Of a stretch of 41,750 nucleotides of DNA, positions 36,401 to 41,750 are shown piece by piece. The number at the start of each line of letters is the position of its first letter. The first letter of the stretch is position 1. This DNA is from Didymodactylos carnosus (taxonomy: Eukaryota; Rotifera; Eurotatoria; Philodinida; Philodinidae), in contig CAJNOQ010000764.1 in the NCBI GenBank assembly GCA_905250885.1, positions 1 to 41,750 on the forward strand, written 5' to 3'. The notes beneath the pieces were generated by a model, which worked only from the letters and a program-made list of their open reading frames with translations, was not told the origin of the DNA and did not search any database. A program made the position numbers and the translations under genes.

Positions 36401-36835
36401 TTCAGGAATGGCAACAATTATTAAAAAAACTTTAGAAAAACGACCAAGACGAAAATGTCCATTTTGTATCAACTACTCATCAATTAAACCGTCAGACATC
36501 ATCGAACATATCCAAGTATAGACATATATAAAGAATCATCTTAATATTTTATCATAAATATATGTTATTCTTTTTAGAATATTCATTTTAATGATGATTT
36601 ATCAACGACAAAATCTGATTTATTATTTGGTTATGATGCAATTAGAGATATTCTCACATCATTTGGTACTAATGCACAATCATCTGACGGTGGCGAAGAA
36701 CAACCTCAAGATGGTAGTAGTGAAAATAGTGAAATGGACGATAATAATGATCAACAACAACAAGAAAATGGAGATGATAGGGAAAGTATTACTGATGGAA
36801 AACAAGAGAATAGTATTTCTCTATTGACAGTGTGA
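30473..36835 (+). CDS. Large multi-C2H2 zinc-finger protein, 18 exons
   Basis: Exons: 30473-30566, 30638-30735, 30790-30850, 30904-31016, 31079-31289, 31352-31369, 31425-31841, 31903-32483, 32607-32878, 32940-33164, 33222-33603, 33661-34691, 34952-35489, 35559-35849, 35918-36247, 36300-36351, 36406-36515, 36578-36835. All are phase-consistent; product 1,693 residues. Sixteen dispersed fingers lie near residues 7, 141, 172, 406, 514, 661, 689, 754, 955, 1147, 1313, 1378, 1408, 1480, 1508 and 1588. Most have the YxCxxCxYxS form of REST/ZNF462-like dispersed-finger regulators. The eleventh ends His-Thr-Cys, so it is C2HC or broken. Linkers are Ser/Gln/Asn-rich, with acidic patches (about 600-620 and the C-terminal tail) and KRFKKF-type basic stretches. 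It is probably a nuclear DNA-binding regulator. An in-frame TAA lies 15 bases before the ATG, fixing the start. Exon 6 is only 18 nt; intron 12 is 260 nt, others mostly 52-71. I cannot name an orthologue. Confidence 0.93.
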
Positions 36836-38654
36836 AGATCTACGTATCTTCCTTTATTGAACTTAATTGCTTCACTCTAATTTTGAGTATGATATCATAT
36901 AATTGTTTTCAATGGCTTAGACTTGTGCGCATAGATGTAGTTGTTCATTTAGGTTTGCTTCATATAGAAGATAAAGCGCCATATAAAATCATCCATTCTG
37001 ATACTAATAATAACGATACTTTGGCAAATCCAACAGTCATATTCCACTAATTTTTTGTTTACGTTTGAGAATGATGAAATTAGAAAAGAATGACCTGTGG
37101 ATTTTTTTTTTTGTTGTGTTAAACTCATACCTCCATATACATTTTTTTTCACATACTCTTTCTTATTTATGTGTATCTTCTTCTTTCTAAAAGTTCATGC
37201 ATCAAGTCAGATTAACTATTCTAGCGTCAATCCGAGATTATTTTCTTTTTATGCTCCATAAACAAAGATAATGGTTTTTCTTTGTGCGTATAGTCAATAC
37301 TCACTGATTTTGACCGAAGAACGTGTGTGTGAGTTTTTTTCCCTAGTACATCTATCCTCGTTTATATGTAATTATCACATTACTCATTTATGAAGGAAAC
37401 GAAGAATGAATTTAAGTCGTGTTCACCACAGATGATCTCAATGCATTCTATTTATTTGTGTATGTGCGTGTGTCAATTTTATGACATTAGCTTGATTAAA
37501 TGTGTCCTTTTTGTTTGTCAACTAACTTTATTTAGATCCTTTGTTTATGAACAGCTCCTCTTGAATGATATTTGTTGCAATAGTATATGTTTGTGGGACT
37601 TTTTCTTTTTGGTATTTTATTTTCTTTGTTTTTGTTGAATCGAACCTAATGGATTTGGCTTATTTTCTAACTGTACGTTAAAACAAACTGAATTTGAGAT
37701 TAACAAACGAAAGTAAAACAGCATTTTTTTCTCAATAAATGAAGCTAAAGACAAGAAACAAAGTTTGATTTGCCTTGAGTGGACAAAGGTCGATTACTAC
37801 TCACTGCATTATCCCTCGACTACAGAAAACCACAAGTTTTTTCTCACGTATCTAAGCATATCGGATGTAACAGAGATGTACGAAGGACTCATTTTTCAGA
37901 AACCATTCTGCCCCCTTCCGTTCTCGTTGAAATTTGTTTCCTTTTTTCGTCATTTTTCAAAATCGCTTCCTGAAGCAGTCCTTTTCCTCGTCAATATCGA
38001 TATTTTTAAACTTTCGTTCTCACTACACGTCATGTTTTATTTCAAAACAGTTATATTAATACATACAAAGATAAATCCAAACTTTTTATGCTTATTTTTC
38101 TACAGAACGGATGACAATAATATTGTTTACTATTTGTGATTTTTAGATTTAGATCCTCGTTGACTAATGGTCTCGCCTACAAACCGACAAAAAAATTTCG
38201 CTCTGCTGGACTCTGCCTCGCTAGTTTTGGGATCATACCAGATTCTACTTTTTCCTCTGTGGACTCCTTGATGGTTTTTCCATGGGATTCCCGTCCCTCG
38301 TGCATCTCTCAAATAGCAGCATTCTACATCTGAGAACAATAGTTTCTCCTATCGAAGAATCCAATTAATCCAATAGTTTCTTCAATTACACATGAAAAAC
38401 TATAGTTCCAACTATTTTTTCATAGAAATCTTGTCACAAAAATAATGAGAACATAGACAAAAAATAGAATGATTACTCTAGCAGACATGATTTGAGTAAA
38501 AAAGTATACTGTAGAATCGTATAACTTTAGACAAACGATATTTAAGTAAGATAGAAAAGAAAGAAAGGATGAATTGAGGACAAAAATCCTTATTTACAAT
38601 TAAACATCAGAAAAAGTATAACAGATTTATTGATCCATAGAAAACATGACTGAA
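36836..38654. other. Convergent spacer between the zinc-finger gene and UBR7
   Basis: No gene was found. It holds the 3' flanks of both convergent genes. A block at about 38140-38340 is noticeably richer in G+C than the rest and open in both directions, and may be an inserted repeat. Confidence 0.55.
38140..38340. repeat. G+C-richer block, possible inserted repeat
   Basis: About 200 bases have more balanced composition than the AT-rich surroundings and overlapping open frames on both strands. I see no terminal repeat, A/B box or recognisable protein. It may be a SINE-like or transposon fragment, or a fragment of foreign DNA. The case rests on composition only. Confidence 0.25.
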
Positions 38655-40354
38655 TTAATATTTACATTTTTTATTTGGTATATTTATACTACGATCTTTT
38701 CGCTTTTGTTGAAGATCACCAAAAAAAGTGTGAATATCGGCCGTTGTAACCAAGCCATCTGCTTTATTACGTAAAAATTGTCCAAGTGACTCCTTGAATT
38801 CATTGATGCCTAGAACAGATTCAATGTAGTTTAATTTACAAACCAGATTCACCTCAAGTTATTTCAATGACTTATTATAGTTCTCAGAGATTCAACCTTA
38901 TTCTTGAAGGAAAGAAGCGTATCATACCATAAAGAACTTCCATTTTTGTTACATGATCGAGTTGCTGTAATGAATTGGCTAATAATTTGTCTGGATCTAA
39001 ATAGTCACTTTTTTCAAATGATTGACGTTCATATTCTTGGATCGAATCTTCTTCATCGAACACAACAGACAAATTACAATTCTCGTACATTTTCTACAGT
39101 AAAGAAGTATTCAAATTGAAAGAGAGAACATGAATAATCAAAAAAAGAAAAACTTACCGAGCATTGACTACAACGACAAAGACGTTTTCGCCATCCGTCG
39201 CGAAAAAATATTGCATGAAGTTGATCCGCTCGCGTTGGATCTTGTTTTTTCGTTTGTTCTAACAAACAACTATTGTCTTCAGTAACAGGTTCTAAATGAA
39301 AGAAAAATCGAAATATTTTCAAACAAAAACGACTTGAAAGTGTATATCTATGCTACCTGTTGTATTTGTTGCCAACTCTAAAAAAATAATAAAAAATCAA
39401 TGAAGAAGATATTCTAATCATCAGTCTTACAAAGAAGGTATTCTTACCAGCATAATAGGAAAGAAACGGATGTTTTGTAATGCATGTTTGACAGACAAAA
39501 TCTAATTGTTCAACATCAGTTACTTCCGTTGGCAACGGTACACCTAAATGCTATAATAAAATTGTTTGTAAGAATTTTTCTATTAAAAAAAACGGCTAAG
39601 ATTTACTCCAGAATGTAGCCAATCTTCACAAATCATACATTGTAACATTTCATCCTGAATCTAAAATTATAAAGTACAGTTATTCGTATTTTTGAGACTC
39701 ACTTATATATTTCTCTTACTTCACTATCCGGATAAGGTTTTTTACAGGTACAATAAAGTCCACGAAAATTATCATCATATTTATTTAACGTATTTTCAGC
39801 TTCTTTATTCTTAAGTAATAGCAAAAATAGCATAGACTGAATAGAATACTTGTTGTTTTTTTATAATCGACTTACTGGATTTAGTTTACACGGTTGATTA
39901 TCATTGAATTTTGAATTACCACAATCGCAACGAAAATATCTGAAGAGAAATGGAAGTGAACGAATTAGGTAACAAACTCACTGCCAATCTTTATCTATTA
40001 CCGTCGTGTATATAATTCATTAATTTCATGATCACTGTGACAGTGATAAGCACATGCTGCACATATTCCAGCCAATTGTTGTTGAGAATTATTACGATAA
40101 CAAGTCATACAAACAAATAGAGCTTGTCGTTTGACATAACCCTAATTTAAAATAGAATATAAATAAGTGAATTGATGTAGCCCTTATATCAAACTTACCT
40201 GTGCATAAGTACACGAGTCAACATCGCACGATCCATAAAGAGCTCTTGCTTGATCTAATTCTTGCTCTTCATTATCAATCGCCTCTAATAAATCATCGCA
40301 CGTCACACAGTCATCGTTCTTCGATTGTTCAGGGTTTGTATCGTCTGTAGACAT
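38655..40354 (-). CDS. UBR7: UBR7, UBR-box and PHD-finger E3 ubiquitin ligase, ten exons
   Basis: UBR7 binds the histone H3 tail and is reported to monoubiquitinate H2B in the nucleus. Exons in order: 40354-40199, 40141-40002, 39939-39876, 39809-39720, 39660-39607, 39550-39448, 39377-39357, 39291-39158, 39093-38928, 38809-38655. All phases agree; product 360 residues (human 425). The UBR box spans about 43-115: CTYAQGYVKRQALFVC, GICAACAYHCHSDHE, ELYTRRYFRCDCGNSKF. The PHD finger spans about 139-191: YCTCKKPYPD, C158/C161, EDWLHSGHLG and C188/C191. The C-terminal region has WRKRLCRCSQC, as in the family, and ends IHTFFGDLQQKRK. The acidic linker between PHD and C-terminal part is much shorter than in vertebrates, accounting for the lower length. 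Exon 7 is a 21-nt microexon. The gene appears complete; the start gives a typical acidic N terminus. Confidence 0.95.
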
Positions 40355-40737
40355 CTAATTACTTTTTTTCTAGAATATAAAGAAACATCGGCTAATATTA
40401 AGTGTGCAAAACAATTTTGAGCACACATAAAATAAATTAAATGTTCTGATCTTACTAATCTAAAATGCTATACAAGTGCACTGGTGTAAAAAACGACATC
40501 TACGAGCAGTCAAACGATAAGAAGAAGCAAGTCGAGAATAATAGAAAAAGACCAGTCGTATAAGGCCGCACTTTAATCAATTTTACTTAAAATGTACGAT
40601 ACATTTTTGATTTTCGATGCACGAGGGTACAGTTTTTAATATTCTATTCATTATACCTAAACGTCGTCTACAAACCGTAACAAGTTATTGCTGAGAACGT
40701 CCCATCTTAGCTTAGAAATTTCGTCTGTAGACATCTA
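40341..40737. repeat. 17-base direct duplication of the UBR7 start region
   Basis: The word tcgtctgtagacatcta occurs at 40341-40357, covering the UBR7 initiator (on the complement), and again at 40721-40737, 380 bases away in the same orientation. Flanking text does not match, so this is a short local duplication or a target-site-like footprint. Confidence 0.6.
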
Positions 40738-41511
40738 GTTAGATGAGTTAGGACAATTACTGGTGATGCGAAAGTACAGTCGGCGGCAAGAAAAGTGACA
40801 ATAGAAAGATGGTGATCTGATAGTTCGTCAATAAAAATAAGAAATAATAAAGAACGTAAAAGAGAATCCTGCTGTGTGACAGATGGAATGAAAAAACGGA
40901 TTAATAAAGAATTTTTTGCGCACACTTGCTGAATACGATTAAGGAGATAACCACTCATACGATTTGTCATTTGCACCGAGTTAGTCATAATAGAAATACT
41001 AGCAATAACAGAGATAGAAAAAAATACGATGAAGTTGGAGATAGACTAACGTAGCTTTCCATTTCAAGATTTTATGCAGTGTAGTTCGTTGAAGATGGAA
41101 TGACCTTCAATGACGGCGACAAATAGTGTCTTAAATGTTAAGTTATTGTTAGCATAGCCATTATTCGATGGTCTAGGTAAAAATATCGCGCATTCAGAAT
41201 TTGAAAAAAGCACTGTTTTCATTGGCATTCGATATAGAATTATGAATAACGAAGTTTTCTTCCAAAAATTGATTAATAGCAAACCAAAGATAAAGGGTTT
41301 TAATAGACTACGAAATAAGTAAATTTACTGTGCTGAAGTGCTTTACTGACTGGGTTACGCAAACTTTTGAACGTCTCTGCACTACAGTTTCGCTCAAGTC
41401 ATCTGAACTGCTTGCTCATTTCTAAAGCGACTTAAATGATAGTAATTTTGATTAAGTAATACCAAGACTGGTTTATGTGCTGACAATAGGACACAATCTT
41501 CTATACACTTT
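40355..41511. other. Right-hand flank upstream of UBR7
   Basis: No supported gene. The UBR7 promoter should lie at its left. A 17-base copy of the UBR7 start region recurs at 40721-40737. A minus-strand frame at 40707-40988, extending upstream to about 41040 with a hydrophobic opening, might be a fragment of a membrane protein, but I cannot identify it. Confidence 0.5.
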
Positions 41512-41750
41512 ATACAGGGCGATCCAAAAAAAACTTACCCTCTGTGTATTTATTGACTTTCTTGTGTACAAATATAATTGAACTTTTTACCATCAGTTTA
41601 TTCGAATAGAACAAAGATTTCTGGACGAAATGAGACGTCTCCGAGCTCTCGAAGAGCTTTTCTCATGAAACAGCATTCAATTTACGGAAGGTCCCATACC
41701 ACCAAAATCGGGACAATTAATGGGCAAACAAGAAAAATATGCTCTTGGGA
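41512..41750. mobile_element. Possible truncated DNA-transposon end at the window edge
   Basis: From about 41512 the sequence reads ta-cagggcgatccaaaaaaaac, followed by ttaccctctgtg. A TA followed by an abrupt CAGGGYGATCC-type terminus resembles the outer end of Tc1/mariner-related elements. The following 200 bases have more even composition, but I could not read a convincing transposase, and the other end lies outside the window. Confidence 0.3.

Noticed and set aside
1-41750. tRNA genes, telomeric TGTGTGGG repeats, CRISPR-like arrays
   Set aside because: I looked for B-box-like GGTTCGAATCC words, telomere units and regularly spaced repeats by eye and found none. A tRNA scan was not run.

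Overview
This is a stretch of animal nuclear DNA, strongly AT-rich. Its genes are split by very small GT-AG introns, mostly 52-62 nt, and often begin with GTATGT or GTAAG. Gene content, intron size, glutamine- and asparagine-rich coding style and small decayed transposons all suit a bdelloid rotifer (Rotaria or Adineta type). That placement is inference. I found no tRNA, rRNA, telomeric repeat or CRISPR array. All exon coordinates were read by hand from splice signals and reading frame.

Layout: (1) 1-3006 has no convincing gene and holds repeat debris, including a 278-bp hairpin element. (2) 3007-7331, minus strand, is one gene in five exons whose C-terminal half resembles the SAMD3-like proteins of fish; a 2.1-kb intron separates its N-terminal exon. 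(3) 7332-16446 is a 9-kb gene desert with a long inverted repeat. (4) 16447-18009, plus, is coatomer epsilon (COPE), 11 exons. (5) 19544-20587, plus, is OSGEP/Kae1, the tRNA t6A enzyme, uninterrupted. (6) 20774-20895 holds two adjacent hairpins. (7) 20953-21922 is a broken PEX10 peroxin gene carrying a 71-bp piggyBac-like insertion. (8) 23082-25248, plus, is arginine methyltransferase PRMT7, three exons. (9) 25249-30472 is mostly non-coding, with a 223-bp foldback and a possible 5' leader exon of the next gene. (10) 30473-36835, plus, is a 1,693-residue, 18-exon protein with 16 dispersed C2H2 zinc fingers. (11) 38655-40354, minus, is UBR7 (UBR box plus PHD finger), ten exons, converging on the zinc-finger gene. 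(12) The right edge has a possible truncated transposon end.

The genes are unrelated housekeeping or regulatory genes (vesicle coat, tRNA modification, arginine methylation, histone ubiquitination, transcription) on both strands, with no sign of an operon. I did not find a wholly new system. The most notable items are the decaying PEX10 locus, the cluster of hairpin-forming elements around it, and the divergent SAMD3-like gene.
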